Shown: positions 42,717-52,034 of the stretch, piece after piece
How the letters are laid out: each line of letters opens with the position of its first letter
Position numbering within the stretch: position 1 is the stretch's first letter
Assembly (NCBI RefSeq): GCF_035916875.1
Contig: NZ_JAXUHN010000068.1
Span: 1 to 62,708 of the forward strand
Direction: 5' to 3'
DNA: 62,708 nt
From: Methylomicrobium sp035916875
Lineage (GTDB): Bacteria; Pseudomonadota; Gammaproteobacteria; Methylococcales; Methylomonadaceae
Program-made: the position numbers and the translations under genes
The notes under the pieces: model-generated
What the model saw: only the letters and a program-made list of their open reading frames with translations
The model's database searches: none
Told to the model about the DNA's origin: nothing

Positions 42717-45464
42717 GTGAAAGAACAAGGAACAGGCGTATCTTCGACATACGCTGAGCGACCGGGTGTTCCACCCTCGATCAGTCGCCATCGTAACCTA
42801 GTATCCTGCATGGCTTTGGCTATCGCGGGCGCATCCATGTTGGCATCGCAGAATGTGTCTGCGGCGCCGGTTAAGCAGACTAAAGACGCGCAGGTCGGAG
42901 GCGATCCATCCGTGGCCGATCTGAAAGCCCAGGTCGAGCGTTTGACTCGTGAGTTGGAAGCGTCAAAGCAGCGCGAGCAGGATTTGATTACCAAGGGTAC
43001 TGCCGCGGCGGCCACGGAAACGCCGGCGGCTGAAACTGGCGCCGTTGCCGGAGCGGTCGGGCAGGGCAGTACAGTGGCGGCGGCCGAACCGGAAAGTAAA
43101 GCGCCGGAGGTTCAGGAAGAGCCGAAGAATCTGGCGGAAGTGACCGTCACCTCGCGGCGTAAGGAAGAAAAGTTGCAGGAAGTCCCAATCCCTATTGCGG
43201 TGATCAGCGGGGAGCAGATGAAGCGGGACAACATCGTCAGTGTGCAGGATTTCGCGCGCCGGGTGCCCAACCTCGGCGTCACCGCCACCAATGCGCGGCA
43301 AACCAGTATCGCGTTGCGTGGTTTGGGCAAGAACAGCGGCAACGAATCGATGGAATCCAGCGTCGGCGTGATGATCGATAACGTCTGGCAGTCGTGGGTC
43401 GGCTCGACCTGGGCTAACTTTGCCGATATCGATCATGTCGAGGTGCTGCGCGGACCCCAGGGAACCTTACAAGGCAAGAACAGCAACTTGGGTCTGGTCA
43501 ATGTCGTTTCCCAGGCTCCTACTTTTAAGTCAGGTTATTACGCCGATGGCTTTGCCGGTAATCGCAATTCGCTGCAAGGCAAGTTCGGCGCGACCGGTAC
43601 GATTCTCCCAGGATTGCTCGCATACCGCGCTTCCGGCTATATCGACCGGCGCGACGGCTTCGTTGAAAACCTCGATGTGGCGGTCACCGATGGCAAGCTG
43701 CAGGAAACCAATTCACTGGGCGGCCGCCTGCAGTTTTTACTGACGCCCAGCGACGAGTTGTCCGCACGCCTGATCGTGGATCGCACCTCGTCCACGCAAA
43801 GCATGAGTGTGAACCCAAACATGGAAGATCCAGCTACATTTGCGGATGGCACGGCGCGGCCGATAACCTATAGTTCCCGCCTGGGACGCGACTGGTTCGA
43901 TGTCTTCACTCGTTCCGGGCAACCGATAACCGTGATCGGCGATCCACGAAAAGTCGCGCAAGACAACAAGCAAGTGTCCCGCGCCGATGGCGAGGGCGTG
44001 TCTGCTGAAATCAACTGGGATGTGCTGGGGCACCGGTTTACCTCGGTTTCGGCGTATCGGGATTCATTGTTCGAACCGCATCATGACGGCGACCGTTCAG
44101 TTGCGGACATCATGCGTATCGGCGGGGTCACCGTCAAAAACCAACAATGGTCGCAGGAGTTTCGTATCTCTTCCAAAGAGCCGGGGCCGATCGATTATCA
44201 GGCCGGTATATTTACGATGCGCAGCATCGCGGATACCTTTAGCCAAAACTTTTATGGCAATGATGCGGGCGCTTTTTATGCCTCCAATGGGCAATACGGC
44301 CGCTTGAATTCGACCGCCATTGGCCGCCAGATGATGCGGGCATCGTTACTTGAGGTGATGGATACCGCTTATCTGAATCCGGCCACCGACAGTTATGCCG
44401 GCTACGGTCAGCTCAACTGGCATATTACCGACGCGGCGACGCTGACTTTGGGCTTGCGCAATACCTTCGAACAACGATCCAATTCGGGCAACCATACTGC
44501 ATTCGGCGGTGCCGACTTGACCGCGTTGGCCTCCTCGATAGGCGCCAGCGCGCAAAACCTGACCGATGCGCAGGCCATTCGCAGTGGCCAAATAAAGTCG
44601 AATTGGACGGCTGAAAGGCAGGGTTTCGATCAGAACTCGCAAAACTGGCTGGTTAACCCGAGTTATAAAATCACCAAGGATGTCATGGCTTATTTCTCGG
44701 TGTCCGGCGGACAAAAGTCCGGCGCCGCGCAATTCAACGCCAATACCGGCGCGGTCGAAAACGTCGATCCCGAAGATGTGATGGATTACGAATTGGGCAT
44801 TAAAAGCAGCTGGTTTAATCGGAAATTGGTAGCCAATTTGAATCTTTATCAAACCGATGTGAACGGCTTTCAATCGCAGTTGGTGTTGCCCGATGAAACC
44901 CGGCCGGGCCAGTACCGAACCAAGCTAGGCAATATCGAGGGCATCCAATTGCGAGGTATCGAATTGGAGACCAGTTGGGATGTCACGCGCGGTTTGAATC
45001 TGTTCCTGAACGGTTCCTACAACCACGCGGTTTACACCGACTTTAGAAACGCGCCTTGCCCGCCTGAAGCCAATAAACCGATATGCGACCAGACCGGCAT
45101 GACCTTGCCGAATGCGCCGGCATTTACCGCCAACTTCGGTTTCGATTACCGGGTGCCTTTCGGTTTCGGCATAGGGGACGATTACGGCCTCCAGTGGCAC
45201 GCCTTTATGGTGGACAGCTTCAAATCCGCAGCCAACTATAACGCCAGCCTATCCACCTCAGGCAAACAGCCTGCCTATCACGTAACCGACGGCGGTATCG
45301 GCATAGGCACTAAAAACGGTCAATACAACCTGGATCTGGTCGGCAGAAATTTCTTCGACACCATTTATCTGACCAACTCCAGTAACTGGTCCAGCACCGG
45401 GGCCTCGACCGGGACTTTCGGCGAAGCCCGTTATTACGGCGTGCATTTCAGAGCCAAATTCTAA
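42717..45464 (+). CDS. TonB-dependent receptor with N-terminal coiled coil
   Basis: A 915-residue outer-membrane receptor. A long basic N-region (1-28) leads into a signal peptide ending near SAA. A coiled coil follows (about 66-92, DLKAQVERLTRELEASKQRE), then an Ala/Glu linker, a TonB box (EVTVTSRR, about 141-148), plug (QTSIALRGLGKNSGNE, EVLRGPQGTLQGKNS) and barrel ending YYGVHFRAKF. The coiled coil before the TonB box is unusual and may mediate oligomerisation. It begins with GTG 42717 behind AGGTG. It resembles the iron-complex type receptors; the ligand is unknown. Confidence 0.88.
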   Translation: MKEQGTGVSSTYAERPGVPPSISRHRNLVSCMALAIAGASMLASQNVSAAPVKQTKDAQVGGDPSVADLKAQVERLTRELEASKQREQDLITKGTAAAATETPAAETGAVAGAVGQGSTVAAAEPESKAPEVQEEPKNLAEVTVTSRRKEEKLQEVPIPIAVISGEQMKRDNIVSVQDFARRVPNLGVTATNARQTSIALRGLGKNSGNESMESSVGVMIDNVWQSWVGSTWANFADIDHVEVLRGPQGTLQGKNSNLGLVNVVSQAPTFKSGYYADGFAGNRNSLQGKFGATGTILPGLLAYRASGYIDRRDGFVENLDVAVTDGKLQETNSLGGRLQFLLTPSDELSARLIVDRTSSTQSMSVNPNMEDPATFADGTARPITYSSRLGRDWFDVFTRSGQPITVIGDPRKVAQDNKQVSRADGEGVSAEINWDVLGHRFTSVSAYRDSLFEPHHDGDRSVADIMRIGGVTVKNQQWSQEFRISSKEPGPIDYQAGIFTMRSIADTFSQNFYGNDAGAFYASNGQYGRLNSTAIGRQMMRASLLEVMDTAYLNPATDSYAGYGQLNWHITDAATLTLGLRNTFEQRSNSGNHTAFGGADLTALASSIGASAQNLTDAQAIRSGQIKSNWTAERQGFDQNSQNWLVNPSYKITKDVMAYFSVSGGQKSGAAQFNANTGAVENVDPEDVMDYELGIKSSWFNRKLVANLNLYQTDVNGFQSQLVLPDETRPGQYRTKLGNIEGIQLRGIELETSWDVTRGLNLFLNGSYNHAVYTDFRNAPCPPEANKPICDQTGMTLPNAPAFTANFGFDYRVPFGFGIGDDYGLQWHAFMVDSFKSAANYNASLSTSGKQPAYHVTDGGIGIGTKNGQYNLDLVGRNFFDTIYLTNSSNWSSTGASTGTFGEARYYGVHFRAKF

Positions 45465-45521
45465 AGGATGCCGCCTAACCTTGTTTAGTTATTCCGCAAT
45501 TTGCAATTTCAGGAGAATTAT

Positions 45522-46472
45522 ATGTTATTCAAATCATTTTCTACATTAGGCGTTTTACTCTTTGCGGCTGCGGTGCAGGCTGATGATCCGGTGACCCCGG
45601 CGATTCCGGGCGTGGCGGCCGGCGGTGTGGTGATCGAACTGATCAAGGACGGCTTCAAAGGCACAGAGGGCCCTATCGGCTACAGCGACGGCAGCCTGTT
45701 GTTCACCGAAACCCAGGCCAACAACATCGTGCGCATCGGTCCCGACGACAAGGTCTCGGTGTTTCTTAAGGATTCCAACGGCGCCAACGGCCTGGCGTTG
45801 ACGCCAGGCGGCGAAATCGTTGCGGTACAGACCGTGAAGACCAAGGTCGGCATCGTGTATCCGGCCAACAAGAAAAAGATTTTGGCCGAGAAATTCGAAG
45901 GTGTCGAATTCCAACGTCCGAACGATTTGGTGCGCGCGAACAGCGGCGCTATTTATTTTACCGATAGCGGCACCCGGCCGACCAAGGAAAACCCCAATCC
46001 GCCGCCGTCGCATCCGGGCGTGTTCTACATCAGTCCCGCCGGCGAATTGAAACGCCTGGCCAACGACATCGAACGTCCCAACGGCATTCAGTTGAGCAAG
46101 GACGAAAGTGTGCTGTACGTCGCCAATACATTGGGAGAACACATTCTGGCCTACGATGTCGCCGCGGACGGTTCGATAGGTAATCGGCGCAATTTCGCCA
46201 AACTGGCGGGCTGGCAAAAAGGGGAAGACGGCTGGTCGAGCGGCGCCGACGGCCTGGCCTTGGATGACGAGGGCAGGCTCTATGTGGCGTCGAACGCCGG
46301 CATCGAAGTGTTTGATGCGAAGGGTGAAGCGCTGGGTGTGATTCCGCTGCCGAAAAAGCCGCAAAATTTGGCGTTTGCCGGTTCCGACAAAAAAACTCTA
46401 TATGTGGTAGGGCGCGGCGCCGCATACAAGATAGCGTTGTTGGCGCAGGGGATCAGCGGCCGAGCCAAGTAA
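45522..46472 (+). CDS. Exported SMP-30/gluconolactonase-family protein
   Basis: A 316-residue protein. ATG 45522 follows an AGGAG site and opens a signal peptide (LLFAAAVQA-DD). The six-bladed propeller carries SMP-30 motifs: TEGPIGYSDGSLLFTE (metal-ligand Glu), RPNDLVRANSGAIYFTDSGT (Asn and Asp), IERPNGIQLSKDESVLYVANT, GADGLALDDEGRLYVAS. Members are metal-dependent lactonases; a periplasmic lactone or ester substrate is likely. It lies 57 bases after the receptor gene and is followed by a terminator. Confidence 0.85.
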   Translation: MLFKSFSTLGVLLFAAAVQADDPVTPAIPGVAAGGVVIELIKDGFKGTEGPIGYSDGSLLFTETQANNIVRIGPDDKVSVFLKDSNGANGLALTPGGEIVAVQTVKTKVGIVYPANKKKILAEKFEGVEFQRPNDLVRANSGAIYFTDSGTRPTKENPNPPPSHPGVFYISPAGELKRLANDIERPNGIQLSKDESVLYVANTLGEHILAYDVAADGSIGNRRNFAKLAGWQKGEDGWSSGADGLALDDEGRLYVASNAGIEVFDAKGEALGVIPLPKKPQNLAFAGSDKKTLYVVGRGAAYKIALLAQGISGRAK

Positions 46473-46508
46473 TATCATAAGCTTTAGTCTCGTAGTGTGC
46501 TCTCTTGG

Positions 46509-46542
46509 CGGGCTAAGGATTTATTCCTTGGCCCGTTTTTTT
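46509..46542 (+). terminator. Intrinsic terminator after the lactonase gene
   Basis: An 11-bp near-perfect stem (46509-46519 with 46525-46535, loop of 5) is followed by seven T residues. Confidence 0.8.
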
Positions 46543-46660
46543 GTTTGCGGCCTTCAAGCATCAACCAGGTCTGGGTTTTCGACCCCGTCCTGAACGTTTC
46601 ATCCTCATTTTTCAATCCCAATAAAGGTACCGGACGGGTTTACAAAACCCGTTCGGGGGC

Positions 46661-46771
46661 AATGCTGTTGAGTTAACACCATGGCCCTCCATAGCGACCG
46701 TTCACTGGACGGAGCCGAAGCCGGCTGTTCGCTTCGGCTCCGCCCAGTGAACGGCTTACCTCAACAGTATT
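46661..46771. repeat. Long inverted-repeat hairpin element
   Basis: Two 23-bp arms (46699-46721 and 46731-46753, one mismatch) around a 9-base loop, nested in 12-bp outer arms (46661-46672 and 46760-46771, one mismatch). It is 111 bp with no coding capacity, like a very small MITE. It lies between the lactonase unit and the next sigma-54 unit. Confidence 0.65.
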
Positions 46772-47013
46772 GGAAGGGCGTGTGTTTAGCGCTATTGCTC
46801 TAACCATTATCCTGGGCCTTGACGAGGCGAGCCCGCCTTGCTAGTCCAGCAACAGCGTGTGTTGTCGTGCTGTTGTTATTTCATCAGCGTGTTTGCGGGG
46901 CGCTAGTTAGGGTCGCCTATTTTTCGTTCATCATTCCACCTACATATAAAACAATCAATATAAAACAGTTAATTACGATTTTTTTTTGGCAGGTCGTCGA
47001 GAACCGTCGCGTC

Positions 47014-47028
47014 TGGCACATATGTTGC
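47014..47028 (+). promoter_or_regulatory. Sigma-54 (-24/-12) promoter of the rhodanese-DUF1549 unit
   Basis: TGGCACATATGTTGC is a full match to TGGCAC-N5-TTGC, 78 bases before the ATG at 47106. About 140 bases further upstream, CAACAGC and GCTGTTG (46850-46856 and 46869-46875) form a 7-bp inverted repeat, a possible activator site. Confidence 0.75.
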
Positions 47029-47105
47029 AAAATGATCTGGGTACAACACGACCCATGTGCGCCGCCTAGGCGCGTTTTTTGCCAAAAAAAGAAAAGAGAA
47101 AAGCG

Positions 47106-47567
47106 ATGATCAAAAATACCACAACACTATTTCTGCTGACGATGATGCTGGTCAGTCAGGTCGGGCCGGCGACAGCGGCGGAGCATGACCATAAATCGAC
47201 CGCTTCAGGCGCCAAACCTTATAGTTACAAAACGCCGAAACTTAGCCGCGCTCAATTCGATGCCCTGCTGGCCAAACCGGAGGAGTTGTTGATTATCGAC
47301 GTGCGCCGTCCCGACGAAGTCAGCAAAATCGGAAGCTTTCCAGTTTATCTGAGTGTTCAGGCCAAAGAGCTGGAAGCGGCGCTGCCTTTCATTCCAAGAG
47401 AAAGAGCGATCGTTACCGTTTCTAATCACGCCGGCCGCGCGGGCGCTGCGGCTGATGCGCTGGCCGAGAAAGGTTTCAAGGTGGCCGGCGCGGTAGGTTC
47501 GCAGAATTATGAAGAAGAAGGCGGCAAGATCATCCGGATCGTGCCGCCTGCGCCGAAAGCCAAGTAG
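47106..47567 (+). CDS. Exported rhodanese-like protein lacking the catalytic Cys
   Basis: A 153-residue protein with a signal peptide (LLTMMLVSQVGPATA-AEH) and one rhodanese fold (LSRAQFDALLAKPEELLIIDVRRPDEVSKIGSFP). The active-site loop, normally CxxGxR, reads SNHAGRAG, so the persulfide-forming Cys is missing and ordinary sulfurtransferase activity is unlikely. It may bind rather than transfer. It is the first gene after the sigma-54 promoter at 47014. I chose ATG 47106; an upstream TTG at 47079 would put a basic extension before the signal peptide. Confidence 0.8.
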   Translation: MIKNTTTLFLLTMMLVSQVGPATAAEHDHKSTASGAKPYSYKTPKLSRAQFDALLAKPEELLIIDVRRPDEVSKIGSFPVYLSVQAKELEAALPFIPRERAIVTVSNHAGRAGAAADALAEKGFKVAGAVGSQNYEEEGGKIIRIVPPAPKAK

Positions 47568-47607
47568 AGCCCCGACGCCTCGTCTTCGTTTGTTTTGGAG
47601 TAGATCA

Positions 47608-49947
47608 ATGAAAAGAAAATTATCTTATGTCGTCGTTTGGGGGATAGCGGTGGCGTTGAGCATCGATACCCCCACGGCGGACGACAAGCCGTCAGCGGCG
47701 AATGAAAGCGCGCCGGCGGCGAAGTCCAAGTCGAAATTGTGGTCTTATCAGCCGGTAAAAGCACCGGGGGTTCCAGCCGTCAAACAGCAGGATTGGGTTA
47801 GAACACCCATTGATGCGTATATTCTGGCGCAATTGGAAGCCAAGGGTTTGAAACCGTCGAAGGATACCGATCGTGCAGCGTTCATCCGTCGCGCGACCCT
47901 GGATGTTTGGGGCGTGATTCCGACCCCGGAAGAAGTCGAGGCCTTCGTTAACGACAAGTCCGTCAATGCTTACGAAAAACTGGCAGACCGCCTGCTGTCT
48001 TCGCCGAAATATGGCGAACGTCAGGGGCGGAAATGGCTGGATTTGGCCCGATATGCCGACAGCACCGGTTTTCAGAACGATAACGATCGGCTGAACATGT
48101 GGCGTTACCGGGATTATGTGATCAATTCCTTCAACCAGGACAAACCTTATAGCCGTTTCGTTCAGGAGCAATTGGCCGGCGACGAGTTATGGCCGGGCGA
48201 CGAGCAAGCCCTGATCGCTACCGGTTTCATGGCGCAGTTCCCCGACAACGCGAACTCGCGCGACTTGGTGCAGCGCAAATACCAGATCACCACCGACATC
48301 ACCGATACCGTGGGCAAGGTGGTCTTGGGGCAGACGGTCGAGTGCGCGCGTTGCCACAATCACAAATTCGACAAGATCAGTCAGAAGGATTATTTCTCGC
48401 TGCAAGCGTTCTTTGCGAATATCGCGCCGGTAGACAATATACCGGCCAAAAAAGGCGATATCGAGCGTGCATATGAACAGCAGTACGCCAAATGGGATGA
48501 GGCGACCAAAGATATCCGCGCCAAACAAAAAGCCATCATCGATACGCATCGGGAAGAAGCGCTCAAATATCACAAGGAACGTTATTTGACCGATTCACGG
48601 GAAGCGATCTTCAAGCCCAAAGAAAAATGGACGGCGCAGGATCGCTGGGTCAACCATCGGCTGACCAATGTGACCGACGAGCGCAGCTTGGAGTCTTTCT
48701 TCCAGGAAAAAGGCGAAAGCACCGATCCGAAAACCTATAACAAACAGATCGCGGCGCAATGGGCGGAACTGGACAAACTGGATAAACAGCTTAAAAAATT
48801 CAATGATCTGAAGCCGGCCACCAGTTCTAACACCATTTCGGCGATGACCGAGCTGGGTCATCCTGACGCGCCGCCGAGTTTTGTCTATGCGGTTGGCGAT
48901 CACGAAAAGCCATTGGAAGAAGTGCAGCCGGCATTCCCGGCAGCGATCACCGACGAAAAACCGGACATCAAGCCGTTACCGTTCTCGTCCGGCCGTCGTT
49001 CGGCGCTGGTCAAATGGTTAACCAGTCCGACCAATCCGTTGACCGCGCGCGTCTATGTGAACCGGGTGTGGGATCAATATTTCGGCAAAGGCATCGTGGC
49101 GACGGTCAGCGATTTCGGTAAGGCCGGCGAAAAACCTACGCATCCGGAACTGCTGGATTATCTGGCCAACAATTTCATGAAGAATGGCTGGAGCATCAAA
49201 AAGCTGCATCGCGAAATTCTTCTGTCCAGCGTTTACCGCCAGTCGTCCGATTATCGCGAAGACGTGCAAAAAGCCGATGCCGACAACCAATTGCTGGCGG
49301 TTTTTCCGCGCAAACGTCTGGAAGCCGAGCAAGTCAGGGATTCGCTGCTAGTCGCGGCCGGCAAGCTGGAAGACAAAGTCGGCGGTCCGAGCGTTTATCC
49401 GCCGCTGCCTAAAGCTATCAACGCCAACGGCGGCAACTTCGCCAACGATCCGGCCTGGAAAACTTCCAAGGACAGTCACGATCACAATCGTCGCAGTCTA
49501 TACGTGTTTACTCGCCGCAGTATCCCCTATCCGATACTGGATTCGTTCAACATGGCGTCGCCGCAGGAAGCTCACAGCAAGCGCGAGGTCACCACCACGC
49601 CATTGCAGGCACTGACCCTGTTCAATAGCGAACTGATTTTCGACTGGTCGAAATCTCTGGCCGGGCGAGTCATCAACGAGGCCGGCAAAGATGAATCCAG
49701 TCAAATCGATCGTTTGTATCAAATCTTGTTCGCCCGAAATGCCTACGATGACGAAAAAGAGTCGCTGCTGACGTTTTTGAAAGAACAGGAAGGTGTCATT
49801 CGCGAGAAGGCATCGGACGGCAAGTTCGAGATCAACGTGCCGACCGGCATCAAGGACAAGAAACTGGACGATCCGATCAGAGCGGCCGCGTTCGTGGATT
49901 TGGTGCATGTCGTGGCCAATTCGAACGAGTTCATCTATCGGTTTTAA
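47608..49947 (+). CDS. Exported DUF1549/DUF1553 protein with CxxCH motif
   Basis: A 779-residue protein. ATG 47608 follows a GGAG site and opens a signal peptide. The N-terminal half is DUF1549 (PIDAYILAQLEAKGLKPSKD, FIRRATLDVWGVIPTPEEVEAF, GRKWLDLARYADSTGF) with a haem-c-like CARCH at 246-250. A helical, charged middle is followed by DUF1553 (PFSSGRRSALVKWLTSPTNPLTARVYVNRVW...GIVATVSDFG). Such proteins are abundant in Planctomycetes beside DUF1501 genes, as here. They are uncharacterised; redox or sulfatase-linked roles have been suggested by context. Confidence 0.85.
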   Translation: MKRKLSYVVVWGIAVALSIDTPTADDKPSAANESAPAAKSKSKLWSYQPVKAPGVPAVKQQDWVRTPIDAYILAQLEAKGLKPSKDTDRAAFIRRATLDVWGVIPTPEEVEAFVNDKSVNAYEKLADRLLSSPKYGERQGRKWLDLARYADSTGFQNDNDRLNMWRYRDYVINSFNQDKPYSRFVQEQLAGDELWPGDEQALIATGFMAQFPDNANSRDLVQRKYQITTDITDTVGKVVLGQTVECARCHNHKFDKISQKDYFSLQAFFANIAPVDNIPAKKGDIERAYEQQYAKWDEATKDIRAKQKAIIDTHREEALKYHKERYLTDSREAIFKPKEKWTAQDRWVNHRLTNVTDERSLESFFQEKGESTDPKTYNKQIAAQWAELDKLDKQLKKFNDLKPATSSNTISAMTELGHPDAPPSFVYAVGDHEKPLEEVQPAFPAAITDEKPDIKPLPFSSGRRSALVKWLTSPTNPLTARVYVNRVWDQYFGKGIVATVSDFGKAGEKPTHPELLDYLANNFMKNGWSIKKLHREILLSSVYRQSSDYREDVQKADADNQLLAVFPRKRLEAEQVRDSLLVAAGKLEDKVGGPSVYPPLPKAINANGGNFANDPAWKTSKDSHDHNRRSLYVFTRRSIPYPILDSFNMASPQEAHSKREVTTTPLQALTLFNSELIFDWSKSLAGRVINEAGKDESSQIDRLYQILFARNAYDDEKESLLTFLKEQEGVIREKASDGKFEINVPTGIKDKKLDDPIRAAAFVDLVHVVANSNEFIYRF

Positions 49948-50057
49948 AAAAAATGAGCGCTGTCGAGGCATGATGGCCGGGTGCCCCGCGGTTTTGCGGG
50001 CGCCTCTCGACCCCGATAGATGACTGAAAAAATAATTGATACTTAGAGGGTTACAGC

Positions 50058-51521
50058 ATGAAGAATAAATCGCGTCGAGATTTTTTAGTGAACACCGGCT
50101 ATGGATTGGGCGGACTGGTTGTTACCGGCATGATGCCGGGCGGCGGCGTCATCGCCACTGCTTTGGCTGACGATGCCGGTCTGTCGGCTTTGGCCGGCGC
50201 CAATCCGTTGGCGCCGAAAGCGCCTCATTTCGCCCCCAAAGCCAAGACCGTGATATGGCTGCATATGGCGGGCGCTCCCAGTACCCTGGATTTGTACGAT
50301 TACAAACCGAAATTGGTCAAACTCGCCGGAACCGGAGTGCCGGCATCGTATCTGCAAGGCATTAAAACCAGTACGCAGGGCGGCGTGACCAAATTGATTG
50401 CTACCAAACGTACCTGGAAACAGCATGGACAGAGCGGAGCCTGGTTCTCGGACTGGCTGCCGAATCTGGCGCAACACGCCGATGAACTGGCCTTCATCAA
50501 ATCCAGCGTCACGATTGGCGCAACCCACGATATTTCTATTATGAAACTGAACTCCGGCGGCTTGAATCCCGGCCGTCCGACGCTCGGAGCGTGGGTACAG
50601 TATGCGCTGGGTTCGGCCAACCCCAACTTGCCGGCCTATGTGGTGCTCTACAACGACAAACGCGAACCGAGAGGCGGCGTCACCAACTGGGATTCGGGCT
50701 TTTTGCCGGCGGTTTATCAGGGTACGCCGTTCCGTCCCGGTAATTCGCCGATTCTGCATTTGAACAACCCGGAATATTTGGCAGCATCGGAAAAACGCCA
50801 TGCGCTGGATTTGTTGAAAACATTGAATCAAAAACACGGCACGCACTATCCGCAAGACAGCGAACTGAAAGCCCGCACCGAATCCTACGAACTGGCTTAC
50901 CGGATGCAGGAAACCGCGCCGGAAGCGGTGGATTTCAGTAAGGAATCCGATGCCACCAAGGAGTTGTACGGCCTCAATGACGAATTGACCAAACCCTACG
51001 GCGAACTGCTGTTGCGCGCCAGACGGCTTACCGAACGCGGCGTGCGCTTCATTCAGGTGGTTTCCGGTCCGACCGACATTAAAGGCGACAGCCGCGACTG
51101 GGACGCCCATCAAAATATCGAAGACAATCACAGCAAACATTCGCACATCGTCGACAAACCGATTGCCGGTTTGTTGAAGGATTTGAAGGAAAAGGGCTTG
51201 TTGGATTCAACTCTGGTGGTGTGGACCTCCGAGTTCGGCAGAACGCCGTGGAGCGAATCCGGCGACGGCCGCGACCACAACCCTTGGGGTTACACCCAAT
51301 GGATTGCCGGCGGCGGCATCAAGGCCGGTTATACCCACGGCGGCACCGACGAACTCGGCGTGCAGGCTGTCAAGGGTACCGAAGTCGATACCTATGACTT
51401 GCATGCGACGGTCCTCAATCAACTGGGACTCGATCACCTGAAATTGATTTACAAACATCAAGGCCGTTCCGAACGGCCGACCGTGGTTTACGGCAAGGTG
51501 ATCAAAGAATTGATCGCCTGA
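50058..51521 (+). CDS. Tat-exported DUF1501 protein (alkaline phosphatase/sulfatase-like)
   Basis: A 487-residue protein with a twin-arginine signal (KNKSRRDFLVNTG, Arg6-Arg7) and the DUF1501 domain: KTVIWLHMAGAPSTLDLYDYKP near the start, GATHDISIMKLNSGGLN, LVVWTSEFGRTPWSE and GRDHNPWGYTQWIAGGGIKAG toward the end. DUF1501 belongs to the alkaline phosphatase/sulfatase superfamily. The Asp/His residues here could bind metal, but the substrate is unknown. It follows the DUF1549 gene by 110 bases, the same pairing as in Planctomycetes. Tat export implies cofactor loading or folding in the cytoplasm. Confidence 0.87.
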   Translation: MKNKSRRDFLVNTGYGLGGLVVTGMMPGGGVIATALADDAGLSALAGANPLAPKAPHFAPKAKTVIWLHMAGAPSTLDLYDYKPKLVKLAGTGVPASYLQGIKTSTQGGVTKLIATKRTWKQHGQSGAWFSDWLPNLAQHADELAFIKSSVTIGATHDISIMKLNSGGLNPGRPTLGAWVQYALGSANPNLPAYVVLYNDKREPRGGVTNWDSGFLPAVYQGTPFRPGNSPILHLNNPEYLAASEKRHALDLLKTLNQKHGTHYPQDSELKARTESYELAYRMQETAPEAVDFSKESDATKELYGLNDELTKPYGELLLRARRLTERGVRFIQVVSGPTDIKGDSRDWDAHQNIEDNHSKHSHIVDKPIAGLLKDLKEKGLLDSTLVVWTSEFGRTPWSESGDGRDHNPWGYTQWIAGGGIKAGYTHGGTDELGVQAVKGTEVDTYDLHATVLNQLGLDHLKLIYKHQGRSERPTVVYGKVIKELIA

Positions 51522-51636
51522 GGACGCAGCCATACAAACGCTTGCGCTGCCAACCGATCAAGGTCGGTCGGCTCCGTTCGGGATAAACCGACGGTTGGTG
51601 GCGCGGCAGGGATTAACGAGAGGATAGATTGTTAAG

Positions 51637-52023
51637 ATGCGCAGCACAATGATTATGTTCGCGATAGCATTCGCGCTGGGGAGCGGTAGCGCGTCCGCCG
51701 AAAGCGATTTCGATTTCGAGGAATTGATGAACGATGTCGAAACCAAGACGCAAAACGTGCAGAACAATATTGCGGCCAAGGACTTCGCTACCGCGGGTAA
51801 GGAAGCCAAGGAACTGCAAGACGCTTTCAAGCTGGTCGAGGGGTATTTTGCCGATCGCGGCGATGCCGCCGACGCGGTAACCAATGCACAGGATTACCAG
51901 AAAAAAGCCGAGGCGATTCAGAACGCGCTGAGCGCCGGCGATGCCAATACCGCGGCGAGTGTCGCGTCCGATTTTTCCAAACAATGCCGCGGCGCCTGCC
52001 ACGACAAATACAAACCCCTGTAA
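51637..52023 (+). CDS. Small exported helical protein with CxxxCH haem-like motif
   Basis: A 128-residue protein. The signal peptide ends SASA-ES, followed by an all-helical acidic region resembling four-helix cytochrome c'/c556 proteins, and a C-terminal CRGACH at 117-122. The spacing is one residue longer than classical CxxCH and sits where cytochrome c' binds haem. It may be a cytochrome with a variant attachment site or a metal-binding relative. It is followed 11 bases later by the peroxiredoxin gene. Confidence 0.7.
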   Translation: MRSTMIMFAIAFALGSGSASAESDFDFEELMNDVETKTQNVQNNIAAKDFATAGKEAKELQDAFKLVEGYFADRGDAADAVTNAQDYQKKAEAIQNALSAGDANTAASVASDFSKQCRGACHDKYKPL

Positions 52024-52034
52024 ACGGAATGACC

